A program made the translations under genes and the position numbers. From Streptomyces thermodiastaticus (GTDB lineage: Bacteria > Actinomycetota > Actinomycetes > Streptomycetales > Streptomycetaceae), in the NCBI RefSeq assembly GCF_014656135.1, contig NZ_BNBV01000041.1:1-42129 (forward strand): a DNA stretch of 42,129 nucleotides. Direction: 5' to 3'. Below, one piece after another: positions 15,399 through 25,281 of the stretch (position 1 is its first letter; every line of letters starts with the position of its first letter). A model generated the notes under the pieces. It did no database searches. It saw only the letters and a list, made by a program, of their open reading frames with translations, and had not been told where the DNA came from.

Positions 15399-16946
15399 AT
15401 GTCCGAAACAGCCGCACAGGCTTCCGGTGTCCGCGCGCAGTCCGCGGACGCCAACCGCTGGAAGGCGCTCGTCTTCATCGCGCTGGCCCAGCTGATGGTC
15501 GTGCTCGACGCGACCGTCGTGAACATCGCCCTGCCCTCCGCCCAGCGTGACCTGGGCATCTCCGACGGCAACCGGCAGTGGGTGGTCACCGCCTACGCCC
15601 TCGCCTTCGGCGGGCTGCTGCTCTTCGGCGGCCGTATCGCCGACACGTGGGGCCGCAAGCGCGCCTTCGTGGCCGGGCTGGCCGGCTTCGCGCTGGCCTC
15701 CGTGCTCGGCGGCGCGGCCACGAGCGGCCCGATGATGTTCGGTGCGCGGGCGCTGCAGGGTGTCTTCGGCGCGCTGCTGGCGCCTGCCGCGCTGTCCCTG
15801 CTGGCGGTGACCTTCACCGACGCCAAGGAGCGGGCGAAGGCGTTCGGCATCTACGGCGCGATCGCCGGCGGTGGCGGCGCCGTCGGGCTGCTGCTCGGCG
15901 GATTCCTCACCGAGTACCTGGACTGGCGCTGGACGTTCTTCGTGAACATCCCGTTCGCCGTGGTGGCCGCCGCGGGCGCGTTCGCCGTCGTCCGGGAGCC
16001 GGAGGGCGGCCGCAACCGCGCGCCGCTGGACTTCCCGGGCGTGGTCCTGTCCACCCTCGGCCTGGTCGCGCTGGTCTACGGGTTCACCCGCGCCGAGTCC
16101 GACGGCTGGGGCGACGCCGTGACCGTGGCGATGTTCGTCGCGTCCGTCGTCCTGCTGGCCGCCTTCGCGGTGGTGGAGGCGAAGGTGAAGGCGCCGCTGC
16201 TGCCGCTGCGCGTGCTGACCGACCGCAACCGCGCCGGTGTCTACCTCTCCCTCGGCCTGGCGATCATCGGCATGTTCGGGCTGTTCCTGTTCCTGACCTA
16301 CTACCTGCAGGTCGTCCAGGGCTACTCGCCGGTCACGACCGGTTTCGCGTTCCTGCCGATGGTGGCCGGCATGATCACCGGTTCCACGCAGATCGGTGCC
16401 CGCCTGATGACGCGGGTGGCGCCGCGGCTGCTGATGGGTCCGGGTTTCCTGGTGGCCGCGTGCGGCATGCTGCTGCTGACCCGGATCGAAATCGGCTCGT
16501 CCTACCCGGCGCTGCTGCTGCCGGCGATGGTGCTGCTGGGGCTCGGCATGGGTACGGCGTTCATGCCGGCGATGTCCCTGGCCACCCAGGGTGTGCGGCC
16601 GCGTGACGCGGGCGTGGCCTCCGCGATGGTCAACACCTCGCAGCAGGTGGGCGGCGCCATCGGCACCGCCCTGCTGAACACCATCGCCTCCTCCGCGACG
16701 GCCTCCTACATCACGGGCCACCTCGCGGCCGCCGGCACCGAACCGGGACGGCGGCTGGTGCAGCTGCAGGGCTTGGTGCACGGCTACACCCAGGCCATCT
16801 GGCTGGCCGTCGGCATCCTCGTCGTGGCCGGCGTGATCGCGCTGACCTTCGTCACCGCGAGGCGGCCGGGCAGCACCCGGGTCACCGGCTCCGACCGGAC
16901 CCCGGGTGCGGACGACGAGGTCGCGGTGCCGGTCGTCCTGCACTGA
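15399..16946 (+). CDS. MFS drug exporter, DHA2 (EmrB/QacA) family, 14 TM
   Basis: This 515-residue protein has the DHA2 start signature LMVVLDATVVNIALPSAQRDLG, motif A-like FGGRIADTWGRKRAF and motif C-like YGAIAGGGGAVGLLLGGFLTEYLDWRW. The hydrophobic profile fits 14 membrane helices, and the C-terminus is short and charged. Family members export antibiotics and dyes using the proton gradient. I took the ATG at 15399, where the family homology begins; an open extension reaches back to 15309. It lies downstream of the TetR gene and the four tandem palindromes. The drug is unknown. Confidence 0.9.
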   Translation: MSETAAQASGVRAQSADANRWKALVFIALAQLMVVLDATVVNIALPSAQRDLGISDGNRQWVVTAYALAFGGLLLFGGRIADTWGRKRAFVAGLAGFALASVLGGAATSGPMMFGARALQGVFGALLAPAALSLLAVTFTDAKERAKAFGIYGAIAGGGGAVGLLLGGFLTEYLDWRWTFFVNIPFAVVAAAGAFAVVREPEGGRNRAPLDFPGVVLSTLGLVALVYGFTRAESDGWGDAVTVAMFVASVVLLAAFAVVEAKVKAPLLPLRVLTDRNRAGVYLSLGLAIIGMFGLFLFLTYYLQVVQGYSPVTTGFAFLPMVAGMITGSTQIGARLMTRVAPRLLMGPGFLVAACGMLLLTRIEIGSSYPALLLPAMVLLGLGMGTAFMPAMSLATQGVRPRDAGVASAMVNTSQQVGGAIGTALLNTIASSATASYITGHLAAAGTEPGRRLVQLQGLVHGYTQAIWLAVGILVVAGVIALTFVTARRPGSTRVTGSDRTPGADDEVAVPVVLH

Positions 16947-16987
16947 CGGGGTCATCGTGCACTGACGGGGTCATCGTGCACTGACGG
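16939..16987 (+). repeat. 19-bp tandem repeat over the exporter stop codon
   Basis: TGCACTGACGGGGTCATCG occurs at 16939 and 16958, and a partial copy begins at 16977. The first copy includes the TGA of the exporter gene (16944-16946), so the other copies carry the same stop-codon context. A second repeat, TCCGGGGACGGGG, recurs at 17008, 17032 and 17055 in the same gap. Confidence 0.75.
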
Positions 16988-17154
16988 CGGGCGGCACCAC
17001 CGGACCGTCCGGGGACGGGGATACGGATCCGTCCGGGGACGGGGGACGGAGCTGTCCGGGGACGGGGCACCGAGCGGGCGCGGGGTGGCTTGCGGTCCAG
17101 ATTCCGTGTCCCGTCCGGGGCGGCCCCGGCTCAGCGGAACCGCGGCAGGTCCGT

Positions 17155-17694
17155 TCAGCGGAGCCAGGGGAGGTCCGCGCCCGCCTCCTTCGGCTGGAGT
17201 CCCTCGGCGACGATCCGCATGATCTCGCCGAGGGACTGCTGCTGTTCGGGGGTGAGCCGGTCGAACAGCGCCTGTCGCACGGCGGCGACATGGCCGGGAG
17301 CGGTGCGCCGCAGCACCTCGTGGCCCTCGTCGGTCAGGACCGCGAACTGGCCCCGCTTGTCCGAGGGGCAGTCCTCGCGGCGCACCCAGCCGTTCTTCTC
17401 CAGGCGGGCGACGGCGTGCGAGAGCCGGGAGCGCGTGATCTTCATGTTCTTGGCCAGTTCGGTCATCCGCAGGCGGCGGCGCGGTGCCTCGCCGAGCTGG
17501 ACGAGAAGGCCGTAGTAGATGTGCGGCATGCCCGCGTCGCGCTGCAGCTGACGGTCGAGATGGTCCTCGAGCAGCGTCGTGGCGTGCAGGTAGGCGCGCC
17601 AGACGCGCTGCTCCTCGGCGGAGAGCCAGCGGGGTGCCTCGGCGGTCTGCGGTGGACGTTCGAGTGCGGCTGCGGATGTGGGGAGAGTGCTCAT
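17155..17694 (-). CDS. MarR-family transcriptional regulator
   Basis: This 179-residue protein has a winged helix at about 70-125 (LRMTELAKNMKITRSRLSHAVARLEKNGWVRREDCPSDKRGQFAVLTDEGHEVL), typical MarR sequence, with helices on both sides for dimerisation. It is divergently transcribed from the LigB-type dioxygenase gene with about 150 bp between them. A clear palindrome lies in the gap. MarR repressors in this layout often respond to the aromatic substrate of the adjacent enzyme. Confidence 0.9.
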   Translation of the reverse strand: MSTLPTSAAALERPPQTAEAPRWLSAEEQRVWRAYLHATTLLEDHLDRQLQRDAGMPHIYYGLLVQLGEAPRRRLRMTELAKNMKITRSRLSHAVARLEKNGWVRREDCPSDKRGQFAVLTDEGHEVLRRTAPGHVAAVRQALFDRLTPEQQQSLGEIMRIVAEGLQPKEAGADLPWLR

Positions 17695-17759
17695 ATGTCC
17701 ACTCTACGAGGCTGCTATTTGAATGTTGAACAAATTGCGCGGCGTGCTCCCGAGGCGTA

Positions 17760-17775
17760 ACTTGAAACTTCAAGT
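17760..17775. promoter_or_regulatory. MarR-type operator ACTTGAA-AC-TTCAAGT
   Basis: A perfect 7-bp inverted repeat, unusually A/T-rich for the region, lies between the divergent MarR and dioxygenase genes. A second related sequence (ATTTG...CAAAT with two TTGAA steps) lies at about 17717-17735, next to the MarR start. The TTGAA/TTCAA arm type is common in MarR operators. Confidence 0.65.
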
Positions 17776-17843
17776 GATGCGCTCGCCGGCAGGTCGCTCG
17801 ACCGGCAACCGGCAAGTCGCACGACCGGTAAGGAGCCGCCGCC

Positions 17844-18689
17844 ATGCCTGCTGCCGCCTCGAACGGGACGCCCGCCCCCCGGGACGCGAAGGCCGCCTCC
17901 GCGTCCGCCGCCTCCGGGCGCATGCCCGCGCTGTACCTCGGCCACGGCGCCCCGCCGCTCGCCGACGACCCCGTCTGGCCCGGTCAGCTCGCCGCGTGGG
18001 CCGCTTCGCTGCCCCGCCCGAAATCCGTCCTCATGGTCTCCGCCCACTGGGAGGAGGCGCCGCTCGCCATCGGGGCCACCCGGACCGTCCCCCTGGTCTA
18101 CGACTTCTGGGGCTTCCCCGAGCGCTACTACCAGGTGACGTATCCCGCCCTCGGCGCCCCCGGGCTGGCCGACAGCGTGCGCAAGCTGCTGCGCGCACCC
18201 GGCATGCCGGTGCAGGACGTGCCGGATCGCGGCCTGGACCACGGCGCCTACGTCCCGCTCGCCGAGATGTTCCCCGCCGCCGACGTCCCTGTCCTGCAGG
18301 TCTCCATGCCCACCCTCGACCCGGCCCGGCTGATGGAGATCGGCCGCAGGCTGGCACCGCTGCGCGACGAGGGCGTGCTGATCGTCGGCTCGGGGTTCTT
18401 CACCCACAACCTCGCCGCACTGCGCCATGCCGGGGAAGGCGTGCCCAGCTGGTCGTCCGAGTTCGACGACTGGGGGCGGCAGGCCCTCCAGGCCCGCGAC
18501 TGGGACGCCCTGCTGAACTTCCTGGACCGCGCTCCCGCCGGCCGGTACGCCCACCCGCGCACCGAGCACTTCGCCCCGCTGTTCGTGGCCATGGGCGCCG
18601 CCGAGGCCGGCGGGGGGCTGGATGCGCCGGAATCGGTGATCGAGGGCTTCTGGATGGGGATGGCCAAGCGGTCGGTGCAGTTCGGCTGA
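17844..18689 (+). CDS. LigB-type extradiol ring-cleavage dioxygenase (DodA / YgiD-like)
   Basis: This 281-residue protein starts behind AAGGAG. Motifs: YLGHGAPP (H34), VSAHWEE (H68), LDHGAYVPL (H133), GSGFFTHNL (H188), RTEHFAPLFVAMGA (H242). These are the metal and substrate residues of class III (LigB) 4,5-DOPA-type dioxygenases such as E. coli YgiD, which use a divalent metal. The first 26 residues are an Ala-rich extension without obvious function. Divergence from a MarR gene suggests induction by an aromatic substrate. Confidence 0.88.
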   Translation: MPAAASNGTPAPRDAKAASASAASGRMPALYLGHGAPPLADDPVWPGQLAAWAASLPRPKSVLMVSAHWEEAPLAIGATRTVPLVYDFWGFPERYYQVTYPALGAPGLADSVRKLLRAPGMPVQDVPDRGLDHGAYVPLAEMFPAADVPVLQVSMPTLDPARLMEIGRRLAPLRDEGVLIVGSGFFTHNLAALRHAGEGVPSWSSEFDDWGRQALQARDWDALLNFLDRAPAGRYAHPRTEHFAPLFVAMGAAEAGGGLDAPESVIEGFWMGMAKRSVQFG

Positions 18690-19161
18690 GGGTTCGCCGT
18701 CCAGTGGGTGCTGGTGCGGGGAACGGGGTGCCCGGGGTTGCCGGGTCCGGGGGCGGAACGGCAGGTTTCGGTAAAATTCCGGGCAGAGTGCGCCGAACAT
18801 TCGATTGTGCGGCAAGATGTCCGGGTGGGCTCGTCCCGGCGGTGAGGGGATGCGGGCGGTGTCAGGGGCCAAAGGCGCACACCGGCGGCACGGCTCACGC
18901 CGGGATCCGGTTCCTCGCCGTCCTCCGGCCTCGGGTCGCGCTGCTGCCGGCACTCTCCGCCGGTTGGGTGACGTAGGGTCGCGGGGCTGCGGCATCCGTG
19001 TGACGCCCGTCTCATGTCCGGGGCGTCGGACGAGATCGTCCGGAGATCGCCGGGAAGCCCGGCCCGGGTTCTGACCTGGGGATCCGTCGCCGTCCTCGCG
19101 GTGTGCGGCGCAGTGTGGCGGGACAGGGTACTGCATGATCAGAAAAGTTGCGGGTCATGTT
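18690..19161. other. intergenic stretch before the hrdD promoter
   Basis: These 470 bases between the dioxygenase gene and the hrdD promoter show no frame with coding-like content, no RNA gene and no repeat that I can support. It probably holds the dioxygenase terminator, but no strong stem stands out. Confidence 0.4.
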
Positions 19162-19188
19162 GGGAATTCTGTCCTGATTCCAGTCGTT
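19162..19188 (+). promoter_or_regulatory. sigma-R type promoter of hrdD
   Basis: GGGAAT (19162-19167), exactly 18 bases, then GTT (19186-19188): an exact match to the sigma-R consensus GGGAAT-N18-GTT. It lies about 100 bp upstream of the hrdD start. hrdD is a known target of the thiol-stress sigma factor sigma-R in S. coelicolor. Confidence 0.85.
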
Positions 19189-19286
19189 GTTTCCCTCGGA
19201 TGCCGGGCACCCAAGGAGAGTTTCCAGCAACGTGCCGAGCGCGTCCCAAGGACCACCCGCTGACCCACCATCGCAAGGGAGCACGC

Positions 19287-20285
<999 letters not shown>

Positions 20286-20841
20286 CGCGGACGAGCCCCG
20301 AGTGGACGTGATCCGGCCCGGTCCCCGGCCGTGGCCGGCACGCCCCGGGCGGCGGCCGGACCTGGACTTTCGGCGCAGCACGTTTCGTGCGCCCGCGCGC
20401 GACGGGTGGTGAAAAACGGCGCAAACATGGCCGTCTCTCGCTGCTTCAAGGGCCCGGCACCCGGGAACAACCCAGCTGACACACCCCGCCGAGCCAGGCA
20501 CACGTCGCACCACGTCGCACCGCTGAACAATCCGCGGGCCGGGTGGGTCCCCTGCGGGCACACCCAGGTCCGCGCGGCGGACGGGCGGGCGCGCGGGCCC
20601 CGTACCCCGGGGCCGGGCAGACGCGTCCGCACCGCCGCCGCACACCGCACCGACCGCGAGCCGGACCGACCCACCACCTGCACGGCCGGCCCACGCACCA
20701 GGTCCCGACGCATTCCCCCCCGGTGCCGGGACCCTCCCCGAGCCGGGTCTGGCGCCTCCCCCCGGGCGCCGGTCCCGGCTCCTTCGCTGCGGGCGTCCTG
20801 TGTGCACGGACGTCCGCTCCCGCTGCGCGGCCGCATCCCCA

Positions 20842-20933
20842 TGGCCGAGCCCGTACGCACCCGGTGGCCGAGCCCGTACGCACCCGGTGGCCGGGGCCGT
20901 CCACACCCGGTGGCCGATTCCGTCCGCGCCCGG
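20842..20933 (+). repeat. four tandem 23-bp repeats upstream of fruR
   Basis: The 740-bp gap between hrdD and fruR has no supportable gene. It contains four 23-bp units (20842, 20865, 20888, 20911), each beginning TGGCCG and ending CCCGG; units 1 and 2 are identical and units 3 and 4 diverge. They end about 90 bp before the fruR start. GTTTAC (20950-20955) and GTAAAC (21014-21019) also form a wide inverted pair that flanks the fruR 5' region. Confidence 0.7.
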
Positions 20934-21023
20934 ATCATGTCCGGACCGGTTTACTTCTCCGCTCTCCCGTCGTAGCCTCCCGGGAAACCACACGTTCGGG
21001 CATGTGGCCGGAGGTAAACGGAC

Positions 21024-21785
21024 ATGTATGCACCGGAGCGGCAGCAGGAGATCCTGCGGCTGGCCCGGGAGGGCGGCCGGGTCGACGTCGTCTCGCTGGC
21101 CGAGGTCTTCCAGGTGACGGCGGAGACGATCCGCCGCGACCTGAAGGCCCTGGACCGGGCCGGTCTGCTGCGCCGGGTGCACGGCGGCGCGATCCCGGTC
21201 GGCCGGCTGGACTTCGAGCCGGACCTCAGCGAGCGGGAGGCGACCGCGGCCGGCGAGAAGGACCGCATCGCCAAGGCGGCCCTGGCCGAGCTGCCCGCCG
21301 AGGGCACGGTGATCCTGGACGCCGGCAGCACGGTGGCCCGCCTGGCCGCCGCCCTGCCGCTGGATGCCGATCTCACCGTCGTCACGCACTCCTTGCCCAT
21401 CGCGGCCCGCCTGGCCGACCACCCCGGCCTCCAGCTCCACCTCGTCGGCGGGCGGGTGCGGCACCGGACCCGGGCGGCCGTGGACGCCTGGGCGCTGCGC
21501 GCCTACGGCGAGATCCGCGCCGACGTGGCGTTCGTCGCGGCCAACGGTTTCTCCGCCGAGCACGGGCTCACCACCCCCGACCTCGCCGAGGCCGCCGTCA
21601 AACGCGCGGCCGTCGCCGCCGCCCGCCGGGTGGTGCTGCTCGCCGACTCCTCCAAGCACGGCCAGGAGCACTTCGCCCGCTTCGGCGGACTGAGCGACGT
21701 GCAGGTGCTGATCACCGACAGCGGCCTCAGCCCCGAGGAGGCCGCGGCCATCGAGCGCGGCGGCACACAGGTGGTGCGCGCATGA
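21024..21785 (+). CDS. fruR: DeoR-family regulator of the fructose operon
   Basis: This 253-residue protein has an N-terminal HTH (RVDVVSLAEVFQVTAETIRRDLKALDRAGLLRRVHGGA), the exact DeoR signature, and a C-terminal sugar-phosphate sensor domain (DAGSTVARLAAAL, VTHSLPIAARLA, ADVAFVAANGFSAEHGLTTPD). FruR of this class binds fructose 1-phosphate or a related sugar phosphate. Its TGA overlaps the fruK ATG (ATGA), so the three fru genes form one operon. Confidence 0.9.
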   Translation: MYAPERQQEILRLAREGGRVDVVSLAEVFQVTAETIRRDLKALDRAGLLRRVHGGAIPVGRLDFEPDLSEREATAAGEKDRIAKAALAELPAEGTVILDAGSTVARLAAALPLDADLTVVTHSLPIAARLADHPGLQLHLVGGRVRHRTRAAVDAWALRAYGEIRADVAFVAANGFSAEHGLTTPDLAEAAVKRAAVAAARRVVLLADSSKHGQEHFARFGGLSDVQVLITDSGLSPEEAAAIERGGTQVVRA

Positions 21786-22729
21786 TCGTCACCGTCACCC
21801 CGAACCCGTCGCTGGACCGGACCTACGAGGTGCCCGCCCTGGACCGCGGAGAGGTGATCCGGGCGGCCGGCGAGCGGGTGGACCCGGGCGGCAAGGGCGT
21901 GAACGTCTCCCGGGCCGTCGCGGCCGCCGGACGGCGCACGGTCGCCGTGCTGCCCCTGGGCGGCGCGCCCGGCGCGCTCGTCGCCGACCTGCTGCACGCC
22001 CAGGGCATCGAGGTCGCCCCGGTGCCCGTCGCCGGGGCCACCCGCTCCAACATCGCGCTCGCCGAGTCCGACGGCGTCCTGACGAAGATCAACGCTCCCG
22101 GCCCGGAGCTGTCCGAGCAGGAGCAGGAGGCGCTGCTGGAGACCGTGCGGCGGTGCTCGCGCGGCGCGGACTGGATCGCCTGCTGCGGCAGCCTGCCCCG
22201 CGGACTCGCCCCCACCTGGTACGCCGACCTGGTCGCACGGGCGCACTCGGCGGGCGTACGGATCGCCCTGGACACCTCCGGGCCCGCCCTGCGCGCCGCC
22301 CTGCGCGAGGGCCCGGACGTGGTCAAGCCGAACGCCGAGGAACTCGCCGAGGCCGTGGGCCGCCCCCTGGCGACGGTGGGCGACGCACTGAAGGCCGCCG
22401 AGGAGCTGCGGGGGCTCGGTGCCCGTGCCGTCCTGGCGAGCCTGGGCGCCGACGGGCAGCTGCTGGTGGACGATGCGGGCGCCTGGCACGGCAGCGCACC
22501 CGTGCGGGCCGTCCGCAGCGACGTCGGCGCCGGGGACGCCTCGCTGGCCGGTTTCCTGATCGCCGGCGGCACCGGGCCCGAGGCGCTCGCCTCGGCCGTG
22601 GCCCACGGCGCCGCCGCCGTCCAGCTGCCCGGCAGTGTGATGCCGTCCCCCGGCGACCTGGATCCGGCGGCGGTCGCGGTGACCGCCGAGGTGCCGGTGG
22701 ACCGCGCCCTGACGCAGCCCGCGGTATGA
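21782..22729 (+). CDS. fruK: 1-phosphofructokinase
   Basis: This 315-residue PfkB-family kinase begins MIVTVTPNPSLDRTYEV. Motifs: DPGGKGVNVSRAVAAAG (sugar binding), CGSLPRGL, VKPNAEELAE, and DVGAGDASLAGFL with the catalytic Asp of the GAGD box. It converts fructose 1-phosphate and ATP to fructose 1,6-bisphosphate, the step after PTS uptake. It lies between fruR and fruA. Confidence 0.92.
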   Translation: MIVTVTPNPSLDRTYEVPALDRGEVIRAAGERVDPGGKGVNVSRAVAAAGRRTVAVLPLGGAPGALVADLLHAQGIEVAPVPVAGATRSNIALAESDGVLTKINAPGPELSEQEQEALLETVRRCSRGADWIACCGSLPRGLAPTWYADLVARAHSAGVRIALDTSGPALRAALREGPDVVKPNAEELAEAVGRPLATVGDALKAAEELRGLGARAVLASLGADGQLLVDDAGAWHGSAPVRAVRSDVGAGDASLAGFLIAGGTGPEALASAVAHGAAAVQLPGSVMPSPGDLDPAAVAVTAEVPVDRALTQPAV

Positions 22730-22818
22730 CTGCCCGCCGCCCCGTCCCGCCCCTTGTCTCCGCCCCGTCCTATCCCCGCCCGGCCTCACCGGGTGACACG
22801 CGTGCGAAGGAGCCCGCG

Positions 22819-25074
22819 ATGAGCGAGATGATCACCGCGGACCTGGTCGACCTCGACCTGTCCGCCGACACCAGACAAGCAGCGGCCCGCTCGCTCGCCG
22901 AACGGATGGCGGCGCTGGGCCGGGTGACGGACCTGGACGGATTCCTCGCGGACGTGGCCGCCCGTGAGGCACAGGCGCCGACCGGTCTGGACGGCGGCAT
23001 CGGCATCCCGCACTGCCGCAGCACACATGTCACCGAGCCGACGCTCGCCTTCGGACGCAGCGCGGCCGGAATCGACTTCGGCGCCCCGGACGGCCCCGCC
23101 GACCTGGTGTTCCTGATCGCCGCCCCGGCCGGCGCCGACGACGCCCACCTGACGATCCTGTCCGCGCTGGCCCGGCGGCTGATGGACGCCGACTTCACCG
23201 CCGCGCTGCGCTCGGTGCGGGACCCGGCGGCCGCGGCGGCGCTCATACGCGGCGACCAGGCGCCGGAGCCCGCCACGGACGGCACGGGGGGCGCGGACGG
23301 CACGGAGGGTACGGAGGGCGCGGACGGGACGGCGGAGGCTGCCGGTCCGCCTCCGAGCACGGCCGCCGACGGCCGGCCCTCGGACGGGCCCTCGGATGCG
23401 CCCGGCGCCCGGACGGCCGACGGCTCTCAGGACACCGCCGCGGCACCGGGAGCGGCCTCTCCCGGCGCCGCGGCGGACAGCACCGGCGGTCACCCGGGGC
23501 CCGGTACCGGCTCTCGCTCCGGTGGTGAGGCCGCCGGTCCGCCCGTGTTCCGGATCGTCGCCGTCACCTCATGCCCCACCGGCATCGCGCACACCTACAT
23601 GGCGGCCGAGGCACTGGAGAACGCCGGACGGGCGGCGGGTGTCGAGGTGGTGGTCGAGACCCAGGGATCGGCCGGCTTCACCCGGCTCGACCCGGCCGTG
23701 ATCGCGGCCGCGGACGGGGTGATCTTCGCGCACGACGTCCCCGTGCGGGACAGGGACCGCTTCGCCGGGAAACCCACCGTCGACGTCCGTGTCGCCGCGG
23801 GCATCAACCGGCCCGGCGAACTCATCGACGAGGTACGGCGCAAGGCGGCACGCGGCGAGACCACCGCGGCCGCCGGAGACGGTGCGGGAGACGGCGGGGC
23901 TGTCGCCGGCACACCGGTGGAGCGGAGCGGGGAACGCGGCGACGGCTACGGCACCAAACTGCGCACCTGGCTCATGTCCGGCGTCAGCTACATGGTTCCC
24001 TTCGTCGCGGCGGGCGGCCTGCTGATCGCGCTCGGTTTCGCGATCGGCGGCTACCGGATCAACAAGGCGCCCTCGGTCATGGACCACTTCGTGTGGACGC
24101 AGGCCGACAGCTGGGCGGCGCTGCTGTACCAGATCGGCCAGGTCGCCTTCGCCTTCCTCGTCCCGGTCCTGGCCGGCTACATCGCCTACGGCATGGCCGA
24201 CCGCCCCGGCCTCGTGCCCGGCTTCGTCGGCGGTTCGGTCGCGCTCACCGTCAACGCCGGCTTCCTCGGCGGGCTCGCCGCCGGCCTCATCTCCGGCGGC
24301 GTGGTGACGGCCGTTCAGAGGGTCCGCATACCGGCGGTGGTGCGCGGCATCATGCCGGTCGTGGTGATCCCGCTGATCTCCTCCGCGGTGACCGGCTTCC
24401 TGATGTTCGTCGTCATCGGCAAGCCCATCGCCACCGCGCAGCGGGCGATGACCGACTGGCTGAGCGGTCTCACCGGCACCAACGCCGTCCTGCTGGGCGC
24501 CCTGCTCGGCCTGATGATGTGCTTCGACCTCGGCGGGCCGGTCAACAAGGTCGCCTACACCTTCGCCACCGCGGGCATCGCCGTGTCCGACCCCTCCGGC
24601 TCCGCGATGAAGATCATGGGCGCGGTGATGGCGGCGGGCATGGTGCCGCCGCTGGCGATGGCCCTGGCCACGACCGTGCGCGGGCGGCTGTTCAACCGTG
24701 CCGAACGCGAGAACGGCAAGGCCGCCTGGGTGCTGGGCCTGTCCTTCATCACCGAGGGCGCCATTCCGTTCGCCGCGGCCGATCCGCTGCGCGTCATCCC
24801 CTCGGCGATGGCCGGCGGCGCGGTCACCGGCGCCCTGTCGATGGCCTTCGGCACCACGCTGCGCGCCCCGCACGGCGGCATCTTCGTGGTCCCGCTGATC
24901 GGCAACCCGCTGCTGTACCTGGTCGCCATCGCCGCGGGGGCCGTCACGACCACGACCCTGGTGATCGTGCTGAAGACACTGCGCAGGCCCGCACCGGACG
25001 CCACGGCCGGCGCCCCTGAGGCGACGTCCGGGCAGGAGGCCTCCGCGGACGCCGCGCAGCCGGTGACGGTGTGA
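22819..25074 (+). CDS. fruA: fructose PTS permease, EIIABC
   Basis: This 751-residue protein starts at the ATG at 22819 behind GAAGGAG. EIIA is at about 1-145 with the phospho-His in GIPHCRST (H65). EIIB begins at about 245 with the phospho-Cys in AVTSCPTGIAHTYMAAEAL (C252). EIIC fills about 375-730 with several membrane helices and the GGPVNKVAYTFA and LSFITEGAIPFAAADPLRVIPS loops. It imports fructose as fructose 1-phosphate. The EIIA-EIIB linker is about 100 residues of Gly/Ala/Asp/Thr repeats, unusually long and low in complexity. HPr and enzyme I are not in this window. Confidence 0.93.
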   Translation: MSEMITADLVDLDLSADTRQAAARSLAERMAALGRVTDLDGFLADVAAREAQAPTGLDGGIGIPHCRSTHVTEPTLAFGRSAAGIDFGAPDGPADLVFLIAAPAGADDAHLTILSALARRLMDADFTAALRSVRDPAAAAALIRGDQAPEPATDGTGGADGTEGTEGADGTAEAAGPPPSTAADGRPSDGPSDAPGARTADGSQDTAAAPGAASPGAAADSTGGHPGPGTGSRSGGEAAGPPVFRIVAVTSCPTGIAHTYMAAEALENAGRAAGVEVVVETQGSAGFTRLDPAVIAAADGVIFAHDVPVRDRDRFAGKPTVDVRVAAGINRPGELIDEVRRKAARGETTAAAGDGAGDGGAVAGTPVERSGERGDGYGTKLRTWLMSGVSYMVPFVAAGGLLIALGFAIGGYRINKAPSVMDHFVWTQADSWAALLYQIGQVAFAFLVPVLAGYIAYGMADRPGLVPGFVGGSVALTVNAGFLGGLAAGLISGGVVTAVQRVRIPAVVRGIMPVVVIPLISSAVTGFLMFVVIGKPIATAQRAMTDWLSGLTGTNAVLLGALLGLMMCFDLGGPVNKVAYTFATAGIAVSDPSGSAMKIMGAVMAAGMVPPLAMALATTVRGRLFNRAERENGKAAWVLGLSFITEGAIPFAAADPLRVIPSAMAGGAVTGALSMAFGTTLRAPHGGIFVVPLIGNPLLYLVAIAAGAVTTTTLVIVLKTLRRPAPDATAGAPEATSGQEASADAAQPVTV

Positions 25075-25092
25075 CACGGTGGCGGCGCACCG

Positions 25093-25180
25093 CGGTGACG
25101 CGGTGACGTGTACGGCGGTGACGCGGTGACGGTGTACGGCGGTGACGCGGTGACGGTGTACGGCGGCGACGGTGTGACGG
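25093..25180. repeat. 24-bp tandem repeat downstream of fruA
   Basis: Units at 25093 (23 bp), 25116 and 25140 (24 bp each), plus a partial unit from 25164, combine GGTGACGCGGTGAC and GGTGTACGGC. They begin about 20 bp after the fruA stop. No stem-loop or coding role is evident. Confidence 0.75.
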
Positions 25181-25281
25181 ACGGCACGCCGGGCTGTGCG
25201 GCGCTGTGAGTAGTTCACGTCACCTGCGACTTACGTCACGGTCCGGGGCTGTCGTCCCGGACCGTGGTGTTCACTGGAGAC

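Noticed and set aside
20325..20338. CCGGCC-GT-GGCCGG as hrdD terminator
   Set aside because: The loop is only two bases, and no T-run follows; too weak to list.
25093..25180. CRISPR array
   Set aside because: Units are directly adjacent with no unique spacers and no cas genes; it is a plain tandem repeat.
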